Source: Hyphomonadaceae bacterium (GTDB taxonomy: Bacteria > Pseudomonadota > Alphaproteobacteria > Caulobacterales > Aquidulcibacteraceae). From it: 8,788 bases of DNA. Below are positions 1-5,709 of this stretch, in pieces. The stretch is from NCBI GenBank assembly GCA_003526465.1, contig DPWD01000196.1, positions 345 to 9,132 of the forward strand, given 5' to 3'. The notes under the pieces are model-generated. The model did no database searches. It saw only the letters and a list, made by a program, of their open reading frames with translations, and was not told where the DNA came from. The first letter of the stretch is position 1, and the number at the start of each line of letters is the position of its first letter. The position numbers and the translations under genes were made by a program.

Positions 1-19
1 CCGCTCGCTTCGCTCGCGA

Positions 20-41
20 CCTCCCCCGCTTGCGGGGGAGG
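20..41. repeat. Perfect 10-bp inverted repeat downstream of dnaN
   Basis: Arms CCTCCCCCGC (20-29) and GCGGGGGAGG (32-41) surround a TT centre, so the folded form would have about 9 pairs and a 4-base loop. It lies 15 bases beyond the dnaN stop codon. Neither strand has a U-tract after the stem, so a classical intrinsic terminator is not supported, though the stem could stabilise the dnaN 3' end. Just to its left, the heptamer CGCTCGC occurs twice (2-8 and 11-17), so the element may continue beyond the window. G/C-rich palindromes of this kind are often dispersed intergenic repeats in alphaproteobacteria; that is an inference, since no second copy is visible here. Confidence 0.55.
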
Positions 42-56
42 AAAACTGCGCCATGA

Positions 57-1178
57 TCACACCCTGAGCGGCATCAGCACGTAGAGCGCGTTTTCGTCGG
101 CTTCGTCGCGCACCAATGTCGGCGAGCCGGAATCGGCGAGTTCGAAGATCGCGGATTCGCCTTCGATCTGCTGGGTGACGTCGAGCAGGTAGCGCGCGTT
201 GAAGCCGATCTCCAAGCCCTCGTTGGAATAATCCGCCGCCAGATCCTCTGTGGCGACGCCGGCGTCGGGGTTGTTGACGGTGAGCGTGACTTTGTCCTTG
301 TCGAGCGCCAGGCGCACCGAACGCGAGCGCTCCGCCGACACAGTGGCCACGCGATCGACCGCCTCGGCGAACAATTTGTTGTCGATCTTGAGCGTCTTGG
401 AATTGCCCTTCGGAATCACGCGCGCATATTCGGGGAACGAACCGTCGATCAATTTCGAAGTCAGCACCGCATCGCCGAGCGCGAAGCGAATCTTCTGCGG
501 CGAAACCGAAATCTCGACCAGGTCGGCGGCGTCATCGAGGAGCCGCTTCAATTCGTTTATGGTTTTGCGCGGCACGATCACGCCCGGCATTCCCTGCGCG
601 CCCTTGGGCGCGGACGCATCCGCCAGCGCCAGCCGGTGACCATCGGTGGCGACGGCGCGCAGCGAAGCCTCGCCGGCGCCGTTGGCGATAGTGTGAAGGA
701 AAATGCCGTTGAGGTAGTAGCGGGTCTCCTCGGTCGAGATGGCGAAACGGGTCTTGTCGATCAGCCGCGCCAATTCGGTCGGCGCCACTTCGAAGCGGGT
801 TTCGAAACCGTCCGACGGCATCGATGGAAAATCGCCCGCCGGCAGGATCGGCAAATGCAGCCGCGACTTGCCCGCCGAGATGAACAGCCGCGGATCGTCG
901 CCGGAGACCTCAAGCTTCACCGCCGCGTTCTCAGGCAGCTTGCGCACGAAGTCGTAGAGATAATTGGCGGGTGCCGTGGTTGAACCGGGCCGCTCCACCT
1001 CGGCGGGCGCGGCCTCGGCGATCTCGATATCGAGGTCGGTCGCGGTCAGCCGCAGCTGATCGCCCTGGGCCGCCATCAGCACATTGGACAGGATGGGGAT
1101 GGTGTTGCGCCGCTCAACGACGCTTTGCACGTGATTGAGCGCTTTCAGCAGCGCCGAGCGCTCGATCGTCAGCCGCAT
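57..1178 (-). CDS. dnaN: DNA polymerase III subunit beta (sliding clamp)
   Basis: The 373-residue product is the ring-shaped processivity clamp that tethers DNA polymerase III and other replication and repair proteins to DNA. Its length is normal for the family. It shows the three-fold repeated clamp layout. Recognisable motifs include RYYLNG at 153-158, ATDGHRLA at 177-184 and SFPEYARVIP in the second half. The C-terminus YVLMPLRV (366-373) matches the family's conserved tail, which borders the peptide-binding cleft. The ATG at 1178 gives the expected MRLTIERSALLKAL start. Only a weak GGGA-like ribosome site precedes it, about 10 bases upstream. It lies 194 bases downstream of dnaA on the same strand, the common dnaA-dnaN order. 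That spacer is full of stem-loops, and dnaN could have its own promoter or be read through from dnaA. No defect is visible. Confidence 0.98.
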   Translation of the reverse strand: MRLTIERSALLKALNHVQSVVERRNTIPILSNVLMAAQGDQLRLTATDLDIEIAEAAPAEVERPGSTTAPANYLYDFVRKLPENAAVKLEVSGDDPRLFISAGKSRLHLPILPAGDFPSMPSDGFETRFEVAPTELARLIDKTRFAISTEETRYYLNGIFLHTIANGAGEASLRAVATDGHRLALADASAPKGAQGMPGVIVPRKTINELKRLLDDAADLVEISVSPQKIRFALGDAVLTSKLIDGSFPEYARVIPKGNSKTLKIDNKLFAEAVDRVATVSAERSRSVRLALDKDKVTLTVNNPDAGVATEDLAADYSNEGLEIGFNARYLLDVTQQIEGESAIFELADSGSPTLVRDEADENALYVLMPLRV

Positions 1179-1210
1179 TGCACTGTTCCCGCCATCGCTC
1201 TGTTCCCGAA

Positions 1211-1230
1211 ATCGCCCCTGGCCGGGCGAT
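1211..1230. other. Stem-loop in the dnaN leader (7-bp perfect arms)
   Basis: ATCGCCC (1211-1217) pairs with GGGCGAT (1224-1230) around a 6-base loop. It lies 32 bases upstream of the dnaN start codon, close enough to affect ribosome loading if the dnaN mRNA includes it. There is no U-tract, so a terminator is unlikely. Confidence 0.5.
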
Positions 1231-1234
1231 CAAG

Positions 1235-1266
1235 CACCCCCCACGGCGGAATCGCCGCAGGGGGTG
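1235..1266. other. Two-part stem-loop in the dnaA-dnaN spacer
   Basis: Outer arms CACCCCC (1235-1241) and GGGGGTG (1260-1266) enclose a small mismatch and an inner stem CGGCG (1244-1248) / CGCCG (1253-1257) with a 4-base loop. It can form on either strand. It lies between the other two stem-loops of this spacer and has no U-tract on the minus strand. Confidence 0.5.
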
Positions 1267-1297
1267 GGAAACTAGCAGAAGCAATGCTGGCGTCCCA

Positions 1298-1315
1298 AGC
1301 CCCTTTTTCGGGGCT
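1298..1315. terminator. Possible terminator-like hairpin after dnaA
   Basis: AGCCCC (1298-1303) and GGGGCT (1310-1315) form a 6-bp stem with a 6-base loop. The hairpin lies 58 bases beyond the dnaA stop. The T-rich tail (CTTTT, 1316-1320) is on the plus strand, which is the wrong direction for dnaA. On the minus strand the stem is followed by TTGGG, so termination of dnaA here would be weak at best. Confidence 0.3.
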
Positions 1316-1372
1316 CTTTTGCGGGTCGCCGTCGCGGCTCAATCAAGCGCCCGACCCGCCGCGTCTCCAGCC

Positions 1373-2770
1373 TCAGGGCTCGCGGCGGACGGCGCGCGCG
1401 ATCGCCTCGATCTCGGCCTTGTACGCGGGGTCCTTCTCCATCATCGCGCCGATACGGTCGCGCGCATACATGATGGTGGTGTGGTCGAAGCCGCCGAAGC
1501 GTTGGCCGATATCCGGCAACGAGGCGTGCGTCATTTTGCAGGCGAGAAACATCGCCACCTGCCGCGGGCGTGCAATGGTGTGACGGCGCGTGCGCTCCAA
1601 CAATTGCTGCGTGCTCATGGCGAAGTGCCGCGCCACCACTTTCTGCACCAGCTGCACTGTGATCCGCTTCTCCGCAGCGTCCGACAATTTGTTCTGCAGG
1701 GCATTGGTAGCGGCTTCAAGCGTCACTTCTTTACCTCCCGAGATCTTCCATTCAATCAGCAACTGGCAGACCGCGCCGTCAAGTTCGCGGCCGGTCACAT
1801 GCATGCGCTCCGCGATGAAATCAAGAGCGTCAGCTGCAACGCTGAACCCTGGCGAGGCCATAGCGTGATGACGCACGCGCACGCCAAGGATGCGCCGACG
1901 CAACTCAGCATCCGGCTCGTGAATTTCGCACGAAGCCGCGCCTTTCAGCTTCGAACGCAGCGTTTCATCAAGTCCTTCAAGGCCTTCCGCGCCATGATTG
2001 GCGGCGAGCACGACTTGGCCTCCGCGCCGCGTCACTTCGTGAATGGTGTCGAACGCCTCGACCTCGGTCATGCGCTTGCCACAGATGCGATGAAAGTCGT
2101 CGATCAAAAGCAGTTCCGGCGCGCGCACGAATTCCTTGAACCCGGCGGAATCGCGTTTTTGCAAAGCGGACTGAAAACCTTCAAGATAATCCTGGCCAGT
2201 CAGCAGCAGCACCCGGCACTCAGGCATGCGCAGCTTTCGCTCGCAGGCAATGGCGCTCAAGAGATGCGATTTGCCGCACCCTGGCGGAGAATGCACCAGC
2301 CACACCGGAAAGGTGGCGGTTCCGTCCGCGATCATCCGCGCGACCGCGAGTGCACGATCGTTCGAGGGCGCCTCGCAAAAGGTCTCGAACAAGAAGGATT
2401 GCCCCTGCGTGGCGGCCGGCTTGGCGCTGTTCCGCGCTTGCTCGAGCCGGGCGTCGGCCAGCGCGCGGACGTCTTCCGGGATTTCGTGCTCCAGGAGAAT
2501 CTCGACAGGTCCGAGCTTGGGCTCGTAGGCCCGCAGACGCGCCTCAAGCCGGTGCTGCACGAGCTGGCGCAGCCGCTCGCGCGCCACCTGGGAACCGGCG
2601 CGAAACAGCAGCGCGCCGTTCCATTCGGCCACCAGCCGCAGCGGATCGATATAGGAGCGATAAAAATCCGCCCCGAATTCTGTCAACAATTCCTTACGCA
2701 CCTTATCGTAAGCGCGCGCCGCCCCCGAACCCGCGGACCCTTCGCGAGCATGTTCTTCTTGCTGGTCCAT
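1373..2770 (-). CDS. dnaA: Chromosomal replication initiator protein DnaA, divergent AAA+ core
   Basis: DnaA binds DnaA boxes at oriC, oligomerises with ATP and opens the duplex. The chosen ATG gives 465 residues, a normal length, with AAGGGG seven bases upstream. The frame stays open for 75 more codons to a GTG at 2995, but that stretch has no DnaA character. Domain I covers about 20-85 and a short linker runs to about 125. The AAA+ domain covers about 127-345, with P-loop SPPGCGKS (161-168), Walker B LLLIDD (220-225) and sensor II GREL with R328. Domain IV (about 365-465) keeps RPRQ (401-404) and DHTT (429-432), the box-binding helix-turn-helix. Departures from the usual family sequence are Ser at the first P-loop Gly (161), AANH (256-259) at sensor I, Lys274 at the Box VII arginine-finger position, and Phe428 for the usual Arg before DHTT. 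The complete domain IV argues against Hda. Being the only dnaA beside rpsT and dnaN suggests it is the working initiator. Confidence 0.96.
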   Translation of the reverse strand: MDQQEEHAREGSAGSGAARAYDKVRKELLTEFGADFYRSYIDPLRLVAEWNGALLFRAGSQVARERLRQLVQHRLEARLRAYEPKLGPVEILLEHEIPEDVRALADARLEQARNSAKPAATQGQSFLFETFCEAPSNDRALAVARMIADGTATFPVWLVHSPPGCGKSHLLSAIACERKLRMPECRVLLLTGQDYLEGFQSALQKRDSAGFKEFVRAPELLLIDDFHRICGKRMTEVEAFDTIHEVTRRGGQVVLAANHGAEGLEGLDETLRSKLKGAASCEIHEPDAELRRRILGVRVRHHAMASPGFSVAADALDFIAERMHVTGRELDGAVCQLLIEWKISGGKEVTLEAATNALQNKLSDAAEKRITVQLVQKVVARHFAMSTQQLLERTRRHTIARPRQVAMFLACKMTHASLPDIGQRFGGFDHTTIMYARDRIGAMMEKDPAYKAEIEAIARAVRREP

Positions 2771-2777
2771 CAGCCAA

Positions 2778-2783
2778 CCCCTT
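2778..2783 (-). promoter_or_regulatory. dnaA ribosome binding site
   Basis: On the minus strand, AAGGGG lies seven bases before the ATG at 2770. It is the clearest Shine-Dalgarno match near any candidate start here and supports the 465-residue form of DnaA over the longer GTG-started frame. Confidence 0.65.
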
Positions 2784-2848
2784 GCCTCAGAACGACGAAA
2801 TTTGCTTGCCGTCAGCGCCCCGCGATGCAGGGCAAAACCCCTCCTCTG

Positions 2849-2871
2849 GGGCCGAACACTGCGTTCGGCCC
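2849..2871. other. Strong stem-loop in the dnaA 5' leader
   Basis: GGGCCGAAC (2849-2857) and GTTCGGCCC (2863-2871) form nine perfect pairs around a 5-base loop. It lies 78 bases upstream of the dnaA start, so it would be part of the dnaA mRNA if transcription begins near the AT-rich region. No U-tract follows on either strand. A role in dnaA mRNA stability or expression is possible but not shown. Confidence 0.55.
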
Positions 2872-2987
2872 GATGCTCACGCACCAGCGCTACCGGAAAA
2901 TGCCAAGCGCCTAATTCGCCTGACGCAAGAAACGATGACCTAAAACCAAGGGCGGGGTCAAGGGCGGTGGGCTTTACTTTTTCGTCA

Positions 2988-2996
2988 ATATCCACA
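2988..2996 (+). promoter_or_regulatory. DnaA box, one mismatch
   Basis: ATATCCACA differs from the consensus TTATCCACA only at the first base. It borders the AT-rich stretch upstream of dnaA, where it could serve origin recognition or DnaA autorepression. Confidence 0.5.
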
Positions 2997-3079
2997 ATTG
3001 CGTCGCAAGCAGCATAACCTATTGAAATACAACAGATAAATAGTCCCCTTCAAACAAGGATTTGGGTATGCTTCGGGCA

Positions 3080-3104
3080 TGAATATTCACTGTTTCCAAA
3101 CAGT
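3080..3104. repeat. Two abutting palindromes upstream of dnaA
   Basis: TGAATATTCA (3080-3089) is a perfect 10-base palindrome. It shares its last base with ACTGTTT-CC-AAACAGT (3089-3104), a perfect 7-bp inverted repeat with a 2-base centre. The loop is too short for a good RNA hairpin, so protein-binding dyads (operator-type sites) are more likely. They lie between the rpsT stop and the dnaA leader. Confidence 0.4.
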
Positions 3105-3161
3105 TTCGCTATGAAAACGTCATGGAAGCTTAACGCGGCAAAACGCCCTAGAGTTGCGCTC

Positions 3162-3443
3162 TCAGGGGGCCAATTTCGGGCCGGACAGGGCCGCCACCCG
3201 CTTCGACAAGCGCGAAATCTTGCGCGCGCCGGTATTCTTTGGCGCCACCTTCTTGGAGACCGCACGCATGGTCTCCGACTCGGCGGCCTTCAGCGCTTCC
3301 TGGGCCTTCTTGGCGTCGCCAGCGGCGACCGCCTCTTCCACCGACCGCCACGAGGAGCGCATCCGCGTCCGGCGCGCCTTGTTCGCCACGGTGCGGCGGG
3401 TGTTGCGGCGTTCGGCTTTCTTCGCGGACTTGGTATTCGCCAT
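3162..3443 (-). CDS. rpsT: 30S ribosomal protein S20
   Basis: The product is a 93-residue, very basic protein that binds 16S rRNA early in 30S subunit assembly. The start [13 protein letters not shown] is the S20 signature. The rest is Lys/Arg/Ala-rich and helical, ending in a [12 protein letters not shown] segment (about 75-86) typical of S20. Its length is slightly above the usual 85-90. The ATG at 3443 fits the family N-terminus, although no strong Shine-Dalgarno site precedes it. rpsT next to dnaA is a conserved alphaproteobacterial arrangement. A good sigma-70 type promoter lies 45 bases upstream. No intrinsic terminator was found after the stop, so transcripts could run on toward the dnaA leader. 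No sign of damage. Confidence 0.97.
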   Translation of the reverse strand: MANTKSAKKAERRNTRRTVANKARRTRMRSSWRSVEEAVAAGDAKKAQEALKAAESETMRAVSKKVAPKNTGARKISRLSKRVAALSGPKLAP

Positions 3444-3487
3444 GGCGTCAGGAGTTCCAGCTTGTGGTTTCAGAAACGAAGCGCGGG

Positions 3488-3516
3488 GCTATAGCGGAGG
3501 GGCAAGGGGAGGTCAA
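3488..3516 (-). promoter_or_regulatory. Probable sigma-70 type promoter of rpsT
   Basis: On the minus strand, TTGACC (3511-3516) and TATAGC (3488-3493) are separated by exactly 17 bases. Transcription would start near 3481, leaving a leader of about 38 bases before the rpsT ATG. The motif match, spacing and position agree. It is the best promoter candidate in the window. Confidence 0.6.
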
Positions 3517-3685
3517 ATGTAGCTCGAAGCTGTATCGAAGCTGACTTGTTGCCACGCGCCAAAAGCCTATCTCATCAACGACAGGCCGGCGCGCCCGGAG
3601 CGGTCCGATGATCGCAGCCATAACCGACGAGACGCCCAGTAGCTCAGAGCGCCGGGTCGGCCTGTCACTTTTCAGCAGCGTCAGT

Positions 3686-4459
3686 CTACTTGTGCTTGAA
3701 CGCCGGCGGGCGCTTTTCGATGAAGGCGGCCATGCCCTCTTTTTGGTCCTCGGTGGCGAAAAGCCCGTAGAACAGCCGACGTTCGAGTTTGAGGCCCTCG
3801 TTCAGCGGCGTCTCGAACGCAGCATTCACCGCCTCTTTGTTGGCGATCAGTGCGAGCCGGCCCATCGCCGCGATCTTCTTCGCCGCAGCGAGCGCTTCAT
3901 CCATCAGTTTATCGGTGGCGACAATGCGCGCGACCAGGCCCGCGCGCTCAGCTTCGGCGGCGTCCATCGTTCGGCCGGTGAGGCAGAGGTCCATCGCCTT
4001 GGCTTTGCCGATGGAGCGCGTCAGCCGCTGCGAGCCGCCCCAGGCTGGCATGACACCAAGCGTAATCTCGGGCTGGCCAAATTTGGCGTTCTCCGCGGCA
4101 ATGATGAAGTCGCACATCATGGCGAGCTCGCAGCCCCCGCCGAGCGCATAGCCGGAGACCGCGGCGATCACTGGCTTTCGGCAGCGCGGCACGCGCTCGA
4201 GGTTGGCGAACGGATCGCGCTTGTAGAAATCGCTGAACTGGCCGTCGACCATATCCTTGATGTCGGCGCCGGCGGCGAAGGCCTTCTCAGAACCGGTGAT
4301 GATGATGCAGCCGATTGCGTCATCGGCCTCGAAGCCGTCAAGCGCGGCGTTCAGGTCCGCGATCAGCGCATCGTTCAACGCATTGAGCGCCTTGGGGCGA
4401 TTGAGGCGGACAATCGCGACGCCGGCATCGGTTTCGGTGAGGATGTTTTCGTAGGGCAT
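3686..4459 (-). CDS. Enoyl-CoA hydratase/isomerase (crotonase family)
   Basis: The 257-residue length and motifs are typical of short-chain enoyl-CoA hydratase, which adds water to trans-2-enoyl-CoA in fatty-acid and amino-acid degradation in the cytoplasm. The N-terminal [11 protein letters not shown] (19-29) is the usual CoA-binding start. [10 protein letters not shown] (61-70) supplies one oxyanion-hole residue, and [15 protein letters not shown] (103-117) the other. Both catalytic glutamates of true hydratases are present: E111, and E131 in [16 protein letters not shown]. The FKHK tail keeps the lysine-rich C-terminus common in the family. The sequence fits a hydratase better than an isomerase, but substrate chain length cannot be told. 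The gene between rpsT and mutM is conserved in many alphaproteobacteria without an obvious functional link. No clear ribosome site precedes the ATG. The spacer toward rpsT (3444-3685) holds only the rpsT promoter. Confidence 0.93.
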   Translation of the reverse strand: MPYENILTETDAGVAIVRLNRPKALNALNDALIADLNAALDGFEADDAIGCIIITGSEKAFAAGADIKDMVDGQFSDFYKRDPFANLERVPRCRKPVIAAVSGYALGGGCELAMMCDFIIAAENAKFGQPEITLGVMPAWGGSQRLTRSIGKAKAMDLCLTGRTMDAAEAERAGLVARIVATDKLMDEALAAAKKIAAMGRLALIANKEAVNAAFETPLNEGLKLERRLFYGLFATEDQKEGMAAFIEKRPPAFKHK

Positions 4460-4512
4460 GAGGCGAGGGAATGGGCCGGGCGCGCGGGAAAATCAATATG
4501 GAGGTGGCACGC

Positions 4513-4541
4513 GCGCCGCCCGTCGCACGTGCGAGCGGCGC
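4513..4541. other. Long stem-loop between mutM and the hydratase gene
   Basis: A perfect 12-base palindrome, TCGCACGTGCGA (4523-4534), is nested inside outer arms GCGCCGC (4513-4519) and GCGGCGC (4535-4541), with a 3-base bulge on one side. It lies in the 142-base spacer downstream of mutM and upstream of the hydratase start. On the minus strand a short TTTT run follows only after about 20 bases, so it could be a weak terminator, an RNA processing or stability element, or a binding site. Confidence 0.45.
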
Positions 4542-4572
4542 CCCACGCTCCCAATCACAAACATTGGTGTTG

Positions 4573-4590
4573 GCCGGCGGGGGGGCCGGC
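4573..4590. other. GCCGGC repeat hairpin just after mutM
   Basis: Two copies of the self-complementary hexamer GCCGGC (4573-4578 and 4585-4590) flank six G residues, 12 bases beyond the mutM stop. They can pair into a short, very stable stem. There is no U-tract in the mutM direction. It may mark the mutM 3' end together with the larger stem-loop at 4513-4541. Confidence 0.35.
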
Positions 4591-4601
4591 GCTCCAGCAT
4601 G

Positions 4602-5459
4602 TCAACGCTGACACTTCGCGCACCAGAACGTAGAGCGTCCGCTGTGCACGGCGCGTTTGATGACGCCGCCGCAGTTCGGCGTGACGCACTTTTCCCCTTC
4701 GCGGTCGTACACGCGGAAGCGCTGCTGGAAGCCACCTTGTTTGCCATCGACGCTGGCGTAGTCGCTCAGCGTCGAACCCCCCGCCGCAATCGCTTCCTCC
4801 AGCACGGCGCGGATCGCGGGGGCAAGTTTTTCCAGGCGCTGTTTCGACACACTTCCCGCCGCGCGCGCCGGCGCGATGCCGGCGCGGTGCAGCGCTTCGA
4901 CGACGTAGATGTTGCCCAGCCCGGCGACCACGCGTTGATCCAGAAGCGCTGCTTTCACGTTGGCCTTTTTTCCGGCGAAAGCTTCGGCGAGATACGGCGC
5001 GTGAAATCCGTTGCCGAGCGGCTCGGGGCCAAGGTCTTTGAACCAAGGATGCGCATCGAACGCATCGCGCGCGATCAGATCCATATAGCCGAAGCGGCGC
5101 GGATCGTTGAATTCCAGGCGGACGCCTTTTTCCATCTCGATCACGACATGGGTATGCGCTGGGTTCGGCGGTTCGGCGTAGTAGAAGTCGCCGGGCTGTT
5201 GCTTCAACCCTGCGACGGACCAGCGCCCAGTCATGCCGAGATGCGTCACCCAGACGGCGCCATCGTCCAATTCAGCCAACAAATACTTCGCGCGCCGCGT
5301 CAGCGCCTCGATGCGCCTGCCCTTGAGCCGCGCGGCGAAACGCGGAGGAAACGGAAAGCGCAAATCTGGGCGCTTGGTCTGCGCCTGCGCAATGCGCGCA
5401 CCGACCAGATGCGGCGCCAGCCCCCGCCGCACGGTTTCGACCTCGGGAAGTTCAGGCAC
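4602..5459 (-). CDS. mutM: Formamidopyrimidine-DNA glycosylase (Fpg/MutM)
   Basis: This 285-residue enzyme removes 8-oxoguanine and formamidopyrimidines from DNA and cuts the abasic site (bifunctional glycosylase/lyase). After initiator removal the N-terminus is PELPEVETV, with the catalytic Pro1 and Glu2. Other expected residues are K58 (RRAKYLL), the lesion-space residues M76, R121 and F123 (NDPRRFG), and AGLGNIY (179-185) of the helix-two-turn-helix. The zinc finger is C258-x4-C263-x16-C280-x2-C283, the spacing usual in alphaproteobacteria (C-x2-C in E. coli). Translation must start at GTG (5457-5459), because PELPEV follows immediately. That start overlaps the stop of the upstream small ORF by eight bases, with no room for a private promoter. 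mutM is therefore probably cotranscribed with the unknown gene and HicB-like pair inserted between it and ubiE. All key residues are intact. Confidence 0.97.
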   Translation of the reverse strand: MPELPEVETVRRGLAPHLVGARIAQAQTKRPDLRFPFPPRFAARLKGRRIEALTRRAKYLLAELDDGAVWVTHLGMTGRWSVAGLKQQPGDFYYAEPPNPAHTHVVIEMEKGVRLEFNDPRRFGYMDLIARDAFDAHPWFKDLGPEPLGNGFHAPYLAEAFAGKKANVKAALLDQRVVAGLGNIYVVEALHRAGIAPARAAGSVSKQRLEKLAPAIRAVLEEAIAAGGSTLSDYASVDGKQGGFQQRFRVYDREGEKCVTPNCGGVIKRAVHSGRSTFWCAKCQR

Positions 5460-5709
5460 GCTTGCTCGATCTCATCGCCCGGCATGGGTGGGCGGCTGGG
5501 AACACGGCGCATGATCTCGTCGAAATCCTTGAGGGAACCGCGTTTCGCCCGTTCTGCCAAAACTCGGCCGCTGTCTCCACCGCGCCAATTTTCTGCGCCA
5601 CCGCTGTCGCGATCCATTGGTTCAGCGACACGAGGTCTTCCTTCGCCAATCGCTGTGCGGCAGCTTTAATCGAAGTTGGGAGTTTGGGGGGATAAGTTGA
5701 TTTGCTCAT
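5452..5709 (-). pseudogene. HicB-family / ribbon-helix-helix type antitoxin-like gene, frameshifted
   Basis: The N-terminal part (residues 1-52) reads as a HicB-family or ribbon-helix-helix type DNA-binding protein: a short strand TYPPKLP, then a helical region ending SLNQWIATAVAQKIGAVETA. After AEF the frame continues into FWQNGRNAV, unlike the family. The -1 frame instead gives FLAERAKRGSLKDFDEIMRR followed by VPSRPPMPGDEI, the expected tail of such proteins. One T (an A on the plus strand) in the run at 5559-5562 therefore appears to be missing: a real mutation or a sequencing error. As written the ORF has 85 residues and stops inside mutM codons 2-3. The restored frame would run on to 5300, so the original stop also seems lost. 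Its ATG overlaps the stop of the upstream gene (ATGA, 5706-5709), which implies translational coupling. Such proteins usually repress their own operon and may neutralise a partner. Assignment is from recalled family pattern, not a search. Confidence 0.7.

Larger units (their letters stand above)
2940..3130. other. Candidate origin of replication / dnaA regulatory region
   Basis: The whole spacer from 2771 to 3161 (391 bases) contains no convincing gene. Its right half is unlike the rest of the window: positions 3001-3120 are about 40% GC by hand count, against 60-75% in neighbouring genes. This AT-rich patch adjoins a near-consensus DnaA box (2988-2996) and contains two abutting palindromes (3080-3104). 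A 12-base imperfect tandem repeat beginning CAAGGGCGG sits at about 2947-2970. The combination of an AT-rich unwinding-type element and a DnaA box next to dnaA is what an oriC, or an autoregulated dnaA promoter, looks like. Only one good box is present, fewer than a typical origin. In several alphaproteobacteria oriC lies away from dnaA, so this stays a candidate. No clear -10/-35 pair for dnaA was found. Confidence 0.4.

Noticed and set aside
1178..2914. 578-codon plus-strand open frame opposite dnaA
   Set aside because: It is the antisense shadow of dnaA in GC-rich DNA, with no recognisable domain. The long plus-strand frames at 3608-4633 and 4458-5669, opposite the hydratase gene and mutM, are rejected for the same reason.
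2771..2995. 75-codon N-terminal extension of DnaA starting at a GTG at 2995
   Set aside because: It has no similarity to DnaA domain I, its GTG lies inside the DnaA box, and the ATG at 2770 has a good ribosome site and gives normal length.
3630..3695. tRNA-like stretch containing AGTAGCTCAGAGCGCC
   Set aside because: It resembles a D-arm, but the D-loop would be too short and no anticodon or T-arm stems follow.
5555..5566. Programmed -1 ribosomal frameshift at the TTTT run
   Set aside because: The in-frame bases (C GAG TTT) do not form an X-XXY-YYZ slippery heptamer, and four T residues are too few for usual transcriptional slippage; a deletion or sequencing error is simpler.
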